Counted from the stretch's first letter, positions 25,447 through 34,584 are shown. The stretch: DNA of 64,000 nt from Flavobacterium omnivorum (GCF_900099915.1 NZ_FNDB01000013.1:10929-74928); one strand, 5' to 3'. The notes: a model not told the origin generated them from the sequence alone. Numbers and translations: made by a program.

Positions 25447-26943
25447 CTAATTATTCAGTTTTAAAATAGCAGCAGTTTCTTTCCTAACTTCTTCTAATAA
25501 AATAGGATTATCATTTAACTTTTGACCATAAGAAGGAATCATCATCTTTAATTTTTCTTGCCACTCCGGAGTTTCAAATTGCTCCTTAAAACACCTTCCA
25601 ATTAAATCTACCATAATTGAAACAGCAGTTGATGCACCCGGCGAAGCACCCAGCAAAACAGATAAAGATCCATCGGCCGTGGTAATCACTTCTGTACCAA
25701 ACTCCAGAATCCCAACTCCTTTTTCATCTTTCTTAATTACTTGAACACGTTGTCCTGCACGTTCAAGTACCCAATCTTTAGATCGTGCTCCGGGAACATA
25801 TTCCCTCAAAGCGTTTATTCTGTCTTTAGGAGACTGCCGTACTTGCTCAATCAAATATTTTGTAAGTGGAATATTTTTTATACCGGCAGTAATCATTGGT
25901 ATAATATTATCGCTTTTTATGGACAAAGGCAAATCCGAATACGAACCATTTTTTAAAAATCGAGTTGAAAAACCGGCAAAAGGACCAAAAAGCAACTGTC
26001 TTTCTCCATTTATCATTCGGGAATCAATATGAGGAACAGACATTGGTGGTGCACCCACACTTGCTTTTCCATACACTTTAGCTTGATGTTTTGCAATCAC
26101 TTCTGGATTAGTACATTTAAGCCATTGTCCACTTACTGGAAAACCACCATACCCTTTTCCTTCAGGAACATCTGCTTTTTCTAGTAAAGGTAAAGAGCCT
26201 CCACCAGCTCCAATAAAAACAAACTTCGTGTATGCTTTCCTTTTTTGGCCTGAAGCCAAATCAGTAATTTTTATTCTCCAAGATTTATCCTCTCGTTGTT
26301 TTAATTTTTGAACTTCATGGTTGAAATGAATGGTTACACCCTCTAATTTTGTCAAATAACCAAAAATACTACGGGTTAATTCTCCAAAATTCACATCGGT
26401 ACCAATTTCCATCGAAGTAGCTGCTACTTTATCTGAATCTTTTCTGCCTTCCATAACTAAAGGCATCCATTTGCTTAATTCTGAAAAATCAGTGCTAAAA
26501 ACCATTTGTTTAAAAAGCGGATTTGAATGTAAAGCTTCAAATCTTGTTTTAAGATAGTCTACATTTTTTTCGCCCCAAACAAAACTCAGGTGAGGAATAC
26601 TTTTAATAAAATTTTCAGGAGATGGAACTTTATTTTGCTTCACTAAGTAAGCCCAAAACTGTCGAGAAATCTCAAAAGATTCTGCAATACTAATTGCTTT
26701 TTTAGGATCAATACTGCCATCAGCACTTTCAGGAGTATAATTAAGCTCACAAAAAGCAGAGTGACCTGTTCCTGCATTGTTCCATGCATCAGAACTTTCG
26801 GCAGCAGCAATATCTAATCTTTCGTAAATTTCAATTTTTAGATCTGGTTGTAATTCTTTTAAGATTAAGCCTAAAGTGGCGCTCATAATTCCGGCGCCTA
26901 TAAGAACTACTTCACTATTTGTACGTATGGTTGTATCAGACAT
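25447..26943 (-). CDS. mqo: Malate:quinone oxidoreductase
   Basis: Membrane-associated FAD enzyme of 498 residues that oxidises malate to oxaloacetate and passes electrons to quinone, a citric acid cycle and respiratory step. The N-terminal FAD-binding motif is VVLIGAGIMSATLG (about 12-25), followed by DAWNNAGTGHSAFCELNYTP (about 52-71), the Mqo signature. FVFIGAGGGSLPLLEK (about 241-256), VSGQWLKC and FGPFAGFSTRFLK are further family landmarks, and GASPGASTAV near 431 contacts FAD. Promoter TATCTTTG is at 26968-26961 (minus), about 20 bp before the start. Confidence 0.96.
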   Translation of the reverse strand: MSDTTIRTNSEVVLIGAGIMSATLGLILKELQPDLKIEIYERLDIAAAESSDAWNNAGTGHSAFCELNYTPESADGSIDPKKAISIAESFEISRQFWAYLVKQNKVPSPENFIKSIPHLSFVWGEKNVDYLKTRFEALHSNPLFKQMVFSTDFSELSKWMPLVMEGRKDSDKVAATSMEIGTDVNFGELTRSIFGYLTKLEGVTIHFNHEVQKLKQREDKSWRIKITDLASGQKRKAYTKFVFIGAGGGSLPLLEKADVPEGKGYGGFPVSGQWLKCTNPEVIAKHQAKVYGKASVGAPPMSVPHIDSRMINGERQLLFGPFAGFSTRFLKNGSYSDLPLSIKSDNIIPMITAGIKNIPLTKYLIEQVRQSPKDRINALREYVPGARSKDWVLERAGQRVQVIKKDEKGVGILEFGTEVITTADGSLSVLLGASPGASTAVSIMVDLIGRCFKEQFETPEWQEKLKMMIPSYGQKLNDNPILLEEVRKETAAILKLNN

Positions 26944-27061
26944 AACATGATTTTATAGTGCAAAGATAAATTATATAATTCCTAAAAAAAGCATAAAATT
27001 AGACTAAAAAGTTACATTTATCAAACCGTTTTAGCAGAAAACAAGGTGTTTATTCGCTGTT

Positions 27062-27478
27062 TTAAATCCTTTTTCGGGTTAAATAGTCTTGTAGCATTAT
27101 CGTTGCTGAAATTTCGTCGATGAGTGCTTTATTTTGTCTTTGTTTCTTTTTTAGTCCGCTATCTATCATAGATTGAAAAGCCATTTTTGAAGTAAAACGC
27201 TCATCTACCCGTATCACCTTCATATCCGGAAAATGATTGGTGAAATGGGTTACAAAACCCTTGATGATTGAAGCGCTTTCTGAAGGTTCTCCATTCATTT
27301 GTTTAGGCTCCCCAATAAGTACCGCTTCAACTTTCTCTTTTAAAAAATAATCTTTCAAAAAAGCAATTGCAGTTGCAGATGGAATCGTTGTTAATCCAGA
27401 AGCAATGATTTGCATTTCATCCGTGACAGCTATTCCAGTTCGCTTTTGTCCGTAATCTATGGATAGAATTCTTGGCAT
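27062..27478 (-). CDS. ruvX: RuvX/YqgF RNase H-like nuclease
   Basis: A 138-residue YqgF-family protein, a likely Holliday junction resolvase also implicated in pre-16S rRNA end processing. The RNase H-fold motif ILSIDYGQKRTGIAVTD (about 4-20) supplies the first Asp, VLIGEPKQMNGEPSE (about 54-68) follows, VDERFTSKMA (about 95-104) the second acidic pair, and DEISATIMLQDYL (about 121-133) the last Asp. Length is normal. A -7 box TACCTTTG lies at 27503-27496 on the minus strand, 18 bp upstream. Confidence 0.94.
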   Translation of the reverse strand: MPRILSIDYGQKRTGIAVTDEMQIIASGLTTIPSATAIAFLKDYFLKEKVEAVLIGEPKQMNGEPSESASIIKGFVTHFTNHFPDMKVIRVDERFTSKMAFQSMIDSGLKKKQRQNKALIDEISATIMLQDYLTRKRI

Positions 27479-27675
27479 GTATTTATATTTTTTTTCAAAG
27501 GTAAAAATGATAATTTATAAAAACTAAACTGAATCTTTGTATTTGATAAATCCGAAAACAAAAATGTTGTATTTTAGTGCATTAATTTCATAAACACAAA
27601 GATACCCCCTTGAAAACGTAATCTCTTATATTTTCATTATCAAATAAATTGACTTTTTGTAAAATATAGAGTGTT

Positions 27676-27795
27676 TTAAATATTTTTAAGCAAATCTTTT
27701 CTGAATTTCAAAGCTACTCTAGGCTTATCCTTGCGAGTGTAACGAACCTGATCTGTCAATAATTTTAAAAATTCATTAGCGATATTAACTGTCAT
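27676..27795 (-). pseudogene. Truncated RelE/ParE-type toxin gene
   Basis: A 39-codon reading frame encodes MTVNIANEFLKLLTDQVRY followed by TRKDKPRVALKFRKDLLKNI and a stop. This resembles the N-terminal third of RelE/ParE toxins; the family is normally 90-100 residues, and the catalytic C-terminal part is missing. It overlaps the end of the antitoxin-like frame at 27785-28018 by 11 bp, the normal antitoxin-toxin arrangement. No continuation is visible downstream to ruvX; the remaining ~170 bp there hold only the ruvX promoter. Confidence 0.6.
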
Positions 27796-28018
27796 ATATA
27801 GAAAATATTTTGCCTAAATTGGCATCAGCTTCTTCAACTGTATACAATTTTTCATTTCCGCTTTTGAGTTTAGCATATACAACATCTAGTTTTTCCTTAT
27901 TCTCATCGAAATTAGGATCTTCCTGAACAATTTTTAGTTCATCAGATGAAAACGAACTTCATAACTCTAAAATTTTAGCTTTTATTCTTGGTTGAAATTC
28001 TAGCCTAATTGTTTCCAT
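27785..28018 (-). pseudogene. Interrupted antitoxin gene of a decayed toxin-antitoxin pair
   Basis: A 78-codon frame begins METIRLEFQPRIKAKILEL, has an in-frame TGA at codon 20 and then continues as SSFSSDELKIVQEDPNFDEN and further to codon 77. The continuous coding quality on both sides of the stop, the length and the overlap with a RelE/ParE-like frame suggest a former antitoxin of about 77 residues. The ~170 bp between its start and dapD carry only the dapD promoter; no other gene is seen in this 709-bp interval. Confidence 0.6.
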
Positions 28019-28139
28019 GACACTTTCGTTTACTATACAAAGATAGAAATTTTCACAAAGTAAAATCCAAACTTAATTCTGATACAATGACAATCAAACA
28101 AGAAGTTAAATCTGTAACATTTTCAACTCATTTTGCTTT

Positions 28140-28168
28140 TTTGCTTTTGGTTAAAAATCTTATCTTTG
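28140..28168 (+). promoter_or_regulatory. dapD promoter
   Basis: TTTG (28140-28143), a 17-base spacer and TATCTTTG (28161-28168), 19 bp before the ATG at 28188. Confidence 0.7.
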
Positions 28169-28187
28169 TCAAAAATTATCAAAAAAA

Positions 28188-29003
28188 ATGAATCCATTAC
28201 AAACGATTATAGAACAAGCTTGGGAAAACCGTGCTTTGTTACAAGAAACGACAACAAGTGACGCCATAAGAGAAGTTATTGAATTACTAGACACCGGAAA
28301 ATTACGTGTGGCTGAACCAGCAGCTGAAGGCTGGCAAGTAAACGAATGGGTAAAGAAAGCGGTTGTTATGTATTTCCCTATTCAAAAAATGGAAACGTTA
28401 CATTCCGGTATTTTTGAATATCACGACAAAATGTTATTAAAAAAAGACTTTGCCGAAAAAGGAATTCGCGTAGTTCCCAATGCAGTCGCGCGTTATGGAG
28501 CATACATTTCAAGTGGTGTAATTTTGATGCCAAGTTATGTAAACATAGGTGCTTATGTTGACGAAGGAACTATGGTGGATACATGGGCAACAGTAGGAAG
28601 TTGCGCACAAATAGGCAAGCATGTTCACTTAAGCGGTGGCGTAGGAATTGGTGGTGTTTTAGAACCGTTGCAAGCAGCTCCAGTAATTATTGAAGATGGT
28701 GCTTTTATAGGTTCTCGTTGTATTGTTGTTGAAGGAGTTCATGTGGGTAAAGAAGCGGTTCTCGGCGCTAACGTATGTTTGACTGCGTCTACAAAAATCA
28801 TTGATGTTACTGGTGCAACTCCAGTTGAAATGAAAGGTTTTGTTCCAGCTCGCTCAGTAGTAATTCCGGGCAGTTACACTAAATCATTTCCAGCAGGAGA
28901 TTTTCAAGTTCCATGTGCTTTAATCATCGGACAAAGAAAAGCATCAACTGATTTAAAAACCTCTTTGAATGATGCATTGCGCGAATATAACGTAGCAGTT
29001 TAA
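28188..29003 (+). CDS. dapD: Tetrahydrodipicolinate N-succinyltransferase DapD
   Basis: Enzyme of 271 residues in the succinylase branch of lysine and diaminopimelate synthesis; uses succinyl-CoA. The N-terminal helical domain (1-100) is followed by a left-handed beta-helix of hexapeptide repeats (about 105-230; for example GVILMPSYVNIGAYVDEGTM). MVDTWATVGSCAQIGKHVHL and GGVLEPLQAAPVIIEDGAFI, split across residues 127-175, are DapD signatures. Length matches the family (about 274). Promoter at 28140-28168. Confidence 0.97.
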   Translation: MNPLQTIIEQAWENRALLQETTTSDAIREVIELLDTGKLRVAEPAAEGWQVNEWVKKAVVMYFPIQKMETLHSGIFEYHDKMLLKKDFAEKGIRVVPNAVARYGAYISSGVILMPSYVNIGAYVDEGTMVDTWATVGSCAQIGKHVHLSGGVGIGGVLEPLQAAPVIIEDGAFIGSRCIVVEGVHVGKEAVLGANVCLTASTKIIDVTGATPVEMKGFVPARSVVIPGSYTKSFPAGDFQVPCALIIGQRKASTDLKTSLNDALREYNVAV

Positions 29004-29040
29004 TCCGCTTTTTCTTAAAAAAACTTATAAAAAACACCTA

Positions 29041-30021
29041 TTGGATATTTCAATAATTATAGTTAATTACCGCGGTTGGAAAGCCTTAGATGACTGTTTA
29101 GTCTCTATTGAATCCATCAATTCTAACACTTTATCTTTTGAAGTTATAATTGTTGATAATTTTTCTAATGACGGGCAATTCTCTGTTTTTAAACAAAAGT
29201 ATAATGGTTTTACATTTATAGAAAATTCTGGTAATAATGGTTTCTCCAATGGCTGTAACTTTGGTGCAAGTATAGCTCAGGGAAACCATTTCCTTTTTTT
29301 GAATCCAGATACAAAACTCACTCTTGAAGCTTTAAAGGTTCTTTTGCAAACTACTATTTCACATCCTGAAATTGGAATTCTATCTTGTTTGCAAATAAAT
29401 GAAAATAATGTTTTTTACAAACAGAATAATTTATTTCCGGCTTTGGGTCGCTTTTTTGGTATTTCACGATCGTTTTTCAGAAAGTGGAACAAAACAAAAC
29501 TGGAAAAACGTTTCAACACTGCAACGGATTTGTTTTACCCAGATTGGGTAACTGGAGCCGTGGTGTTCATAAGTAGAAACTGGTTTGACAAAATCAAAGG
29601 CTGGAATGAAGATTACTGGCTGTATTTTGAAGATGTAGACCTTTGCAAAAAAGTTTTTGATTCCGGAGGAAAAGTAGCTGTTACTAAAAAAGCAACGATA
29701 TTCCATCAACATGGTGGTGCTTCCCGATTAAATATTAAAACAAAAGCACTCACAAAAACGGAAGTAATAATTTCGAAACATGTTTATATTAGCAATCAAT
29801 TTCCACCAGCAATTCAACTATATTTACATGGTGCATTGCTTATAGGAGTGCTGATTGAGAAAATGTTCTTATCCCTTATAAGTGTGTTTCTGTTTTTTAT
29901 ACCAAAGCTAAAAGTGAACCCTTTAATGCTTAAAAACCTAACTGTCTATTATTTCAATGTGTTGCAAAACCAAACATGGATTAGTCCTCGTGCGATGAAT
30001 TACTTGAAAACAAGAGTATAA
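29041..30021 (+). CDS. Glycosyltransferase family 2, rhamnosyltransferase-like
   Basis: GT-A fold sugar transferase of 326 residues. The N-terminus DISIIIVNYRGW forms the first strand of the nucleotide-sugar domain, with IIVDNFSNDGQ (about 36-46) and FLNPDTKL (about 83-90) holding the DxD-like metal site, and GAVVFISRNWFDKIKGWNEDY-type acceptor motif near 171. ED-VDLCKK at about 200 is also typical of the rhamnosyl-type branch. Two hydrophobic stretches near the C-terminus may attach it to the membrane. The start is a TTG at 29041; no better start is seen. First gene of the surface glycan block, 37 bp after dapD. Confidence 0.88.
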   Translation: MDISIIIVNYRGWKALDDCLVSIESINSNTLSFEVIIVDNFSNDGQFSVFKQKYNGFTFIENSGNNGFSNGCNFGASIAQGNHFLFLNPDTKLTLEALKVLLQTTISHPEIGILSCLQINENNVFYKQNNLFPALGRFFGISRSFFRKWNKTKLEKRFNTATDLFYPDWVTGAVVFISRNWFDKIKGWNEDYWLYFEDVDLCKKVFDSGGKVAVTKKATIFHQHGGASRLNIKTKALTKTEVIISKHVYISNQFPPAIQLYLHGALLIGVLIEKMFLSLISVFLFFIPKLKVNPLMLKNLTVYYFNVLQNQTWISPRAMNYLKTRV

Positions 30022-30041
30022 TTTTTCTAACTTCACTCAAA

Positions 30042-31106
30042 ATGAAAATACTTGTAATTCAGCAAAAGATGATTGGAGATGTTTTAGTAAGCTCCCTATT
30101 GTGCGATAATTTACGCAAAGCGTATCCACATGCTCAAATTGATTATATGGTTTATGAATCTACAAGAGCCGTTGTAGAAGGCAATTTAAGTTTTGACAGT
30201 TTAGTCCTTTTTAAAAAAAAGCATCAAACAAGCAAATGGGAATATTTTAAATTATTACAATCCATTCGTGCCGAAAAATATGATATCGTTATCGATGCTT
30301 ATTCCAAGTTAGAAAGCTGGCTGGTAGTACTATTTTCGGGAGCAAAACAAAAAATTTCCTATTGGAAAAAAGGAAGAGACTTCCTTTACACCGATACTAT
30401 CAAAAGAAAAAAAACATCAAGTACAAATTTAGGTTTAATCATCGAGCAGCGTTTGTCCTTACTAGATCCTCTGCATCTCGATATTAAATTAGACAATTTC
30501 CCTAGAATTTTTGTTTCACAAAAGGAAAAAGAATTTGCAACTTCGCTTTTTGAATCACAAGCAATTAATAAGTCAAAAAAAACAATCATGCTTAGCATCA
30601 TTGGAAGTAGTTTGGATAAAACCTATCCACTGGACTACATGTCAAAACTGATTGATTTTATAGCTGCAAAAGGCGATGTTAATTTGCTCTTTAATTACAT
30701 GCCACAGCAAAATGAAGCAGCAAAATTAATTTACGATGGATGTACAGAAGCGACTAAATCTAAGATTTACCAAACAGCGTTAGGAAAAAACATACGTGAA
30801 TTTATTGCCATAATGGATTCCTGTGACCTCATAATTGGTAATGATGGTGGCGCTATAAATATGGCAAAAGCTTTAGAAAAACCTTCCTTTATTGTTTTTT
30901 CCCCTTGGATTGATAAAAAAGGATGGGCTACTTTTGAAGATGGTATTAACCATATTTCACTGCACCTTCAAGAATTTAAACCTCATCTGTTTAAAGGAAA
31001 ATCTGCTAAAATTATAAAAAAAGAAACCGCTGAATTTTACAGAGCGTTTACCCCAGAGTTAATTTATCCTAAATTAAACACTTTTTTAAAAACACATTTA
31101 AAATAA
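30042..31106 (+). CDS. Glycosyltransferase family 9 (heptosyltransferase-like)
   Basis: GT-B fold enzyme of 354 residues related to lipopolysaccharide heptosyltransferases. The N-terminal ILVIQQKMIGDVLVSSLLCD matches the K/R-x-G-D-x-x-x-S/T pattern; the C-terminal nucleotide-binding half has CDLIIGNDGGAINMAKALEK (about 264-283), the GN/TDSG-type motif, and SFIVFSPWIDKKGW. It probably adds a sugar to the LPS inner core. It follows the family 2 gene by 20 bp and likely shares its transcript. Confidence 0.88.
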   Translation: MKILVIQQKMIGDVLVSSLLCDNLRKAYPHAQIDYMVYESTRAVVEGNLSFDSLVLFKKKHQTSKWEYFKLLQSIRAEKYDIVIDAYSKLESWLVVLFSGAKQKISYWKKGRDFLYTDTIKRKKTSSTNLGLIIEQRLSLLDPLHLDIKLDNFPRIFVSQKEKEFATSLFESQAINKSKKTIMLSIIGSSLDKTYPLDYMSKLIDFIAAKGDVNLLFNYMPQQNEAAKLIYDGCTEATKSKIYQTALGKNIREFIAIMDSCDLIIGNDGGAINMAKALEKPSFIVFSPWIDKKGWATFEDGINHISLHLQEFKPHLFKGKSAKIIKKETAEFYRAFTPELIYPKLNTFLKTHLK

Positions 31107-31121
31107 CCAGTAACTCTAAAA

Positions 31122-31151
31122 TTTGAAGTTCCAGAGAATAATCTATTTTTG
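31122..31151 (+). promoter_or_regulatory. Internal promoter of the second family 2 glycosyltransferase
   Basis: TTTG (31122-31125), 18-base spacer, TATTTTTG (31144-31151). It overlaps an upstream in-frame TTG codon (31123) and places the true start at the ATG 31171. Confidence 0.7.
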
Positions 31152-31170
31152 TAAAAACAGACAAAAGGCA

Positions 31171-31959
31171 ATGAATCATAATTCCAATACTGAAATTTCA
31201 GTTTTAATAATCACTCTAAACGAGGAGAACCAAATCAAGGCTCTATTAGCTGATTTGGATTTTGCCGATGAAATTATTGTCGTAGATTCATTCAGCACAG
31301 ATCAAACAGAAGCGATTTGTCGATCATTTAAAAAGGTGACTTTTATTCAATATAAGTTTGAAAATTATTCTTCACAAAGAAATTTTGCTATATCTCAAGC
31401 CAAAAACGATTGGATTTTATTTCTTGATGCAGATGAACGACTAACTCCTGCATTAAAAAAAGAAGTTCTAACGACTGTGAAAAATAACGAAACAATTGCG
31501 GCATTTCTTTTCCAACGTACCTTTATGTTTCAAGAACAAGTACTGCATTTCAGCGGAAATCAAACAGATAAAATATTTAGACTTTTTAATAAAAACAATG
31601 CAGAATACAATAACGATAAACTTGTACACGAAAAATTAAAAGTACATGGAAAAGTAGGTATTCTAAAAAACAAACTCGTTCATTATTCCTATTCCAGTTA
31701 TGATGAGTATAAAGCAAAAACCATCCGCTACGGAAAACTTAAAGCGCAGGAAAAATTTATCAAAAACCAAAAACCTTCCTTTTTATTGCGTCTATTACAT
31801 CCAACATATAATTTTATGTTCAATTACTTTGCGAGATTAGGATTTCTTGATGGAAAGAAAGGATTGATTATCTGCTACCTAAATGCCAATTCCGTATATA
31901 TTCGATACCGTGAATTAGAACAACTTTGGAATAAAAAGTCGCTATCTCCAAAACAATAA
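31171..31959 (+). CDS. Glycosyltransferase family 2, LPS core type (WaaE/KdtX-like)
   Basis: A 262-residue transferase. ISVLIITLNEENQIKALLAD starts the GT-A domain; IIVVDSFSTDQTEAI (about 33-47) and WILFLDADERLT (about 79-90, DxD motif) follow. The pattern ILFLDADERLTP and the later VHEKLKVHGK are typical of the WaaE/KdtX group that acts on the lipopolysaccharide inner core. The ATG at 31171 is chosen over a TTG at 31123 because a promoter overlaps the longer form. The last 18 bp overlap the convergent kinase-like gene. Confidence 0.88.
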   Translation: MNHNSNTEISVLIITLNEENQIKALLADLDFADEIIVVDSFSTDQTEAICRSFKKVTFIQYKFENYSSQRNFAISQAKNDWILFLDADERLTPALKKEVLTTVKNNETIAAFLFQRTFMFQEQVLHFSGNQTDKIFRLFNKNNAEYNNDKLVHEKLKVHGKVGILKNKLVHYSYSSYDEYKAKTIRYGKLKAQEKFIKNQKPSFLLRLLHPTYNFMFNYFARLGFLDGKKGLIICYLNANSVYIRYRELEQLWNKKSLSPKQ

Positions 31960-32703
31960 TTTCTTTTTACGCGCTATCTTCTTGTGAAATTTGGTCTGAA
32001 AATCATTGGTATAAAAACACATTTTAGCAAAAACAACATCGTAATTTTTATGATATAGTTTTGCATACGCATCACTAATCACCGCCAACATTTCAATTTT
32101 TGGCGTCAGCCGATTAAAATTTTTCATGCGAAGCTCAAAGTCCATTGACTCATGAAAATTCATTCGGTTTAAATCAACTAAATAGAATTCATATTGATTC
32201 CCACTCCCCTTTTTAATCAACGTATTACCTGGAGAATGATCCAGAAATTCAATGCCTTTTTCATGTAAATCGAACGTAAATTTAGTAAACTGCCGCAAAA
32301 TGTTTTCATGATCGGGATACTCTGGATGCAACACTAATTCTCTAAAAGTTAGATCGGACTGAAGATGCTCACTGATGTAAAAGCTTTGTTCAAGACCGGA
32401 GAATTTAAAATTTTCAGCGTAAGCGATTGGTTGTGGTGTTCCAATGCAATTCTCAATCAATCGATTAGCATATTCGAATGAGCGTCTGGCCTTTGATTTT
32501 CTAAAATACTTATACGCCACCTGATTAATCAGATTTGGTATTTTAAAAGACTTGATATTAATCGTTTTATCAGCTAAATCAAACAGTTTAATTTTATTTC
32601 TTTGACCATCACCAAATAACTTTCCTTCTGCATCAAAATTAGCGACACAAGTTCTAATTAGTTTCTCGGAAGATTTAAAAGAAGGATTCAAAATATATTT
32701 CAT
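31942..32703 (-). CDS. WaaP-like lipopolysaccharide core kinase
   Basis: A 253-residue protein with a protein-kinase-like fold. The catalytic-loop motif LDHSPGNTLI (about 152-161) and the metal-binding DLNRMNF (about 175-181) match the Kdo/WaaP (RfaP) kinase family, which phosphorylates inner-core sugars and needs D-x-x-x-x-N plus D-x-x/DLN. The preceding FTFDLHEKGIEFL is also typical. It begins at the ATG 32703; the longer frame has no support because the promoter lies within it. Placed among glycosyltransferases, an LPS core role is likely; the acceptor is unknown. Confidence 0.85.
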   Translation of the reverse strand: MKYILNPSFKSSEKLIRTCVANFDAEGKLFGDGQRNKIKLFDLADKTINIKSFKIPNLINQVAYKYFRKSKARRSFEYANRLIENCIGTPQPIAYAENFKFSGLEQSFYISEHLQSDLTFRELVLHPEYPDHENILRQFTKFTFDLHEKGIEFLDHSPGNTLIKKGSGNQYEFYLVDLNRMNFHESMDFELRMKNFNRLTPKIEMLAVISDAYAKLYHKNYDVVFAKMCFYTNDFQTKFHKKIARKKKLLFWR

Positions 32704-32722
32704 AAAAAGAAGAATTGAAAGA

Positions 32723-32749
32723 CAAAAGTAAGTGTTGAATTCAACACTT
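32723..32749 (-). promoter_or_regulatory. Promoter with a perfect 20-bp palindrome before the WaaP-like kinase
   Basis: TACTTTTG (32730-32723, minus) is a -7 box 20 bp before the ATG at 32703. Directly upstream and sharing one base is a perfect palindrome, AAGTGTTGAATTCAACACTT (32730-32749), filling the space between the -7 box and the expected -33 region. It looks like an operator for a dimeric regulator; the regulator is unknown. Confidence 0.6.
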
Positions 32750-32898
32750 AAAAAATTTAATGTAATTTTACACAAAATTTATGTCTTTTCAGCACACACG
32801 CAGCAATAAGGATCTGATAATTGAACTAAATATTTTTTTGAATAACAATCAATTTTCTAACGACAATCATTAAACCAACTTCAAATAATAATAAAATA

Positions 32899-34008
32899 AT
32901 GACAATTCTTCATATATCCGCAGTAAAAAGTTGGGGTGGCGGTGAAAACCATATAGAAACTTTATGTTACGAATTAAAACAATCAAATCCTGAAATAAAG
33001 AATATTGTATTATGTGTTGAAAACACTCTTTTTCACGAACGTTTAAATGAAACTGAAATAGAATTTCAAACGGCACCTTTGGCTTATAATCTAGATCTGC
33101 GTTTTTCATATAAAATTATTGCTTTGTGCAAAAACAAAAAAGTTGATCTTATCCACATTCATGATCCATCAGCGATTGCGTTGACTATTATGGCTGATAA
33201 ATTTGCAAATTTACCGCCTTTTGTTTTTAGCAAAAAAACCTCATTCCCAATAAAAAACAAGAAACTTACACTTTATAAATATAACTATTATAAAATCAAA
33301 AAATATTTATGCGTATCAGAGGAAACCAGAAGAATTACTTTAGAATCAATTAAAGATAAGGATAAAGTAATTACTGTTTATCAAGGTACGTCAATTACAA
33401 ACAAGAGTTCGAAAACAGATTTTTTATTACGAGAGAAATTTGACATTGATGAATCAAAAAAAATAGTGGGCCTTATCGGTAATCACATTAGAGCTAAGAA
33501 TCTTGAAACATTCATCGAAACAGTAAATATAATTGTGAATGTAAAAAAAAGAACGGATATTATTTTTGTCCAAATTGGTTCTTTTACAGATCGAACTGAA
33601 GATTTAATAGCGAAAGTTCAAGAATTAAAATTAGAAAATCATATTCATTTTTTAGGATATGTGCCTAAGGCTTCCAATTTTATACCACAATTTGATGCGC
33701 TGTTAATGACTTCTCAAAGTGAAGGTATTCCCGAAGTGATTTTTGAAAGTTTCTATCATAAAAAACCAGTTATAAGTACTAATGTTGGTGGAATACCTGA
33801 AATTTTACAAGATGGTGTTAACGGACTTTTAACCGCAAAACAGGATTCTGAGATGCTTTCAGAAAAAATATTTCATTTATTTAACAACAAAGAATTGGAG
33901 AAAAAATTTGTCACTATTTCCTATGAAAAATTAATTACAAATTTTACTGCATCTGTAATGGCACAAAAAACCTTAAAAGAATATAAAAATATTTTAAATG
34001 GAAATTAA
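32899..34008 (+). CDS. Glycosyltransferase family 4
   Basis: GT-B enzyme of 369 residues. ILHISAVKSWGGGENHIETL (about 3-22) is the glycine-rich acceptor-side loop; the nucleotide-sugar side has KKIVGLIGNHIRAKNLETFI (about 186-205), FLGYVPKASNFIPQFDALLM and the E-x7-E motif region SEGIPEVIFESFYHKKPVIS (about 274-293), followed by VGGIPEILQDGVNGLL. It probably extends a surface glycan. It overlaps the tsaC start by 11 bp, so the two are translationally linked although their functions differ. Confidence 0.92.
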   Translation: MTILHISAVKSWGGGENHIETLCYELKQSNPEIKNIVLCVENTLFHERLNETEIEFQTAPLAYNLDLRFSYKIIALCKNKKVDLIHIHDPSAIALTIMADKFANLPPFVFSKKTSFPIKNKKLTLYKYNYYKIKKYLCVSEETRRITLESIKDKDKVITVYQGTSITNKSSKTDFLLREKFDIDESKKIVGLIGNHIRAKNLETFIETVNIIVNVKKRTDIIFVQIGSFTDRTEDLIAKVQELKLENHIHFLGYVPKASNFIPQFDALLMTSQSEGIPEVIFESFYHKKPVISTNVGGIPEILQDGVNGLLTAKQDSEMLSEKIFHLFNNKELEKKFVTISYEKLITNFTASVMAQKTLKEYKNILNGN

Positions 34009-34564
34009 CGAAGAAGTACATAAAGCTTACGAAATAATAAAAGAAGGCGGAATAATCCTTTACCCTACCGATACGGTCTGGGGAATTGGGTGTGATGCCA
34101 CCAATCCAGAGGCTGTTGCCAAGATCTATAAACTCAAAAAAAGGGCAGAAACTCAAAGCATGATTGTTTTGATGAACGGAGATAAAATGATGTACAATGT
34201 TTTCAAGGAAATTCCAGATGTGGCTTGGCAAATCATAGAATTATCTGAAAATCCAACAACTGTAATTCTGGATAAACCACGAAATGTAGCCGCAAATTTA
34301 ATTGCTCCAGACAACACACTGGGAATCCGAATTGTAAAAGAGCCTTTCTGCTTTAAATTATTGGAAAAGATGAAAAAGCCGTTAGTTTCTACTTCGGCAA
34401 ATATTTCAGGGCAAACAACACCAAAAACTTTTAAAGAAATTAGTCCCGAGATTATAAAAGGTGTAGACTATATTGTAAATTTGGACCGCGATAAAATTGC
34501 TGGAAAACCTTCGACTATTATAAAATTAACGAATGATTCTCAGGTAAAAGTGATTCGGAAATAG
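33998..34564 (+). CDS. tsaC: Threonylcarbamoyl-AMP synthase (YrdC/TsaC family)
   Basis: Enzyme of 188 residues that makes threonylcarbamoyl-AMP from threonine, bicarbonate and ATP, the first step of t6A37 tRNA modification. The YrdC-fold motifs GGIILYPTDTVWGIGCDATN (about 17-36), YKLKKR (about 44-49) and PLVSTSANISGQ (about 127-138) are present. Its length matches the short TsaC form rather than the longer Sua5. It overlaps the upstream glycosyltransferase by 11 bp. A ~450-bp cassette with the GxxExxY gene separates it from cca, another tRNA gene. Confidence 0.95.
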   Translation: MEINEEVHKAYEIIKEGGIILYPTDTVWGIGCDATNPEAVAKIYKLKKRAETQSMIVLMNGDKMMYNVFKEIPDVAWQIIELSENPTTVILDKPRNVAANLIAPDNTLGIRIVKEPFCFKLLEKMKKPLVSTSANISGQTTPKTFKEISPEIIKGVDYIVNLDRDKIAGKPSTIIKLTNDSQVKVIRK

Positions 34565-34584
34565 TTTTTTTTGTTTAATTTTTC

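Noticed and set aside
27785..28018. Recoding of the internal TGA in the antitoxin-like frame
   Set aside because: No selenocysteine insertion structure is visible and the partner toxin is truncated too, so decay explains the stop codon better.
27479..28187. tRNA or other RNA gene in the ruvX-dapD gap
   Set aside because: No cloverleaf or GTTC-type T-loop context was seen; the gap is explained by the decayed gene pair and two promoters.
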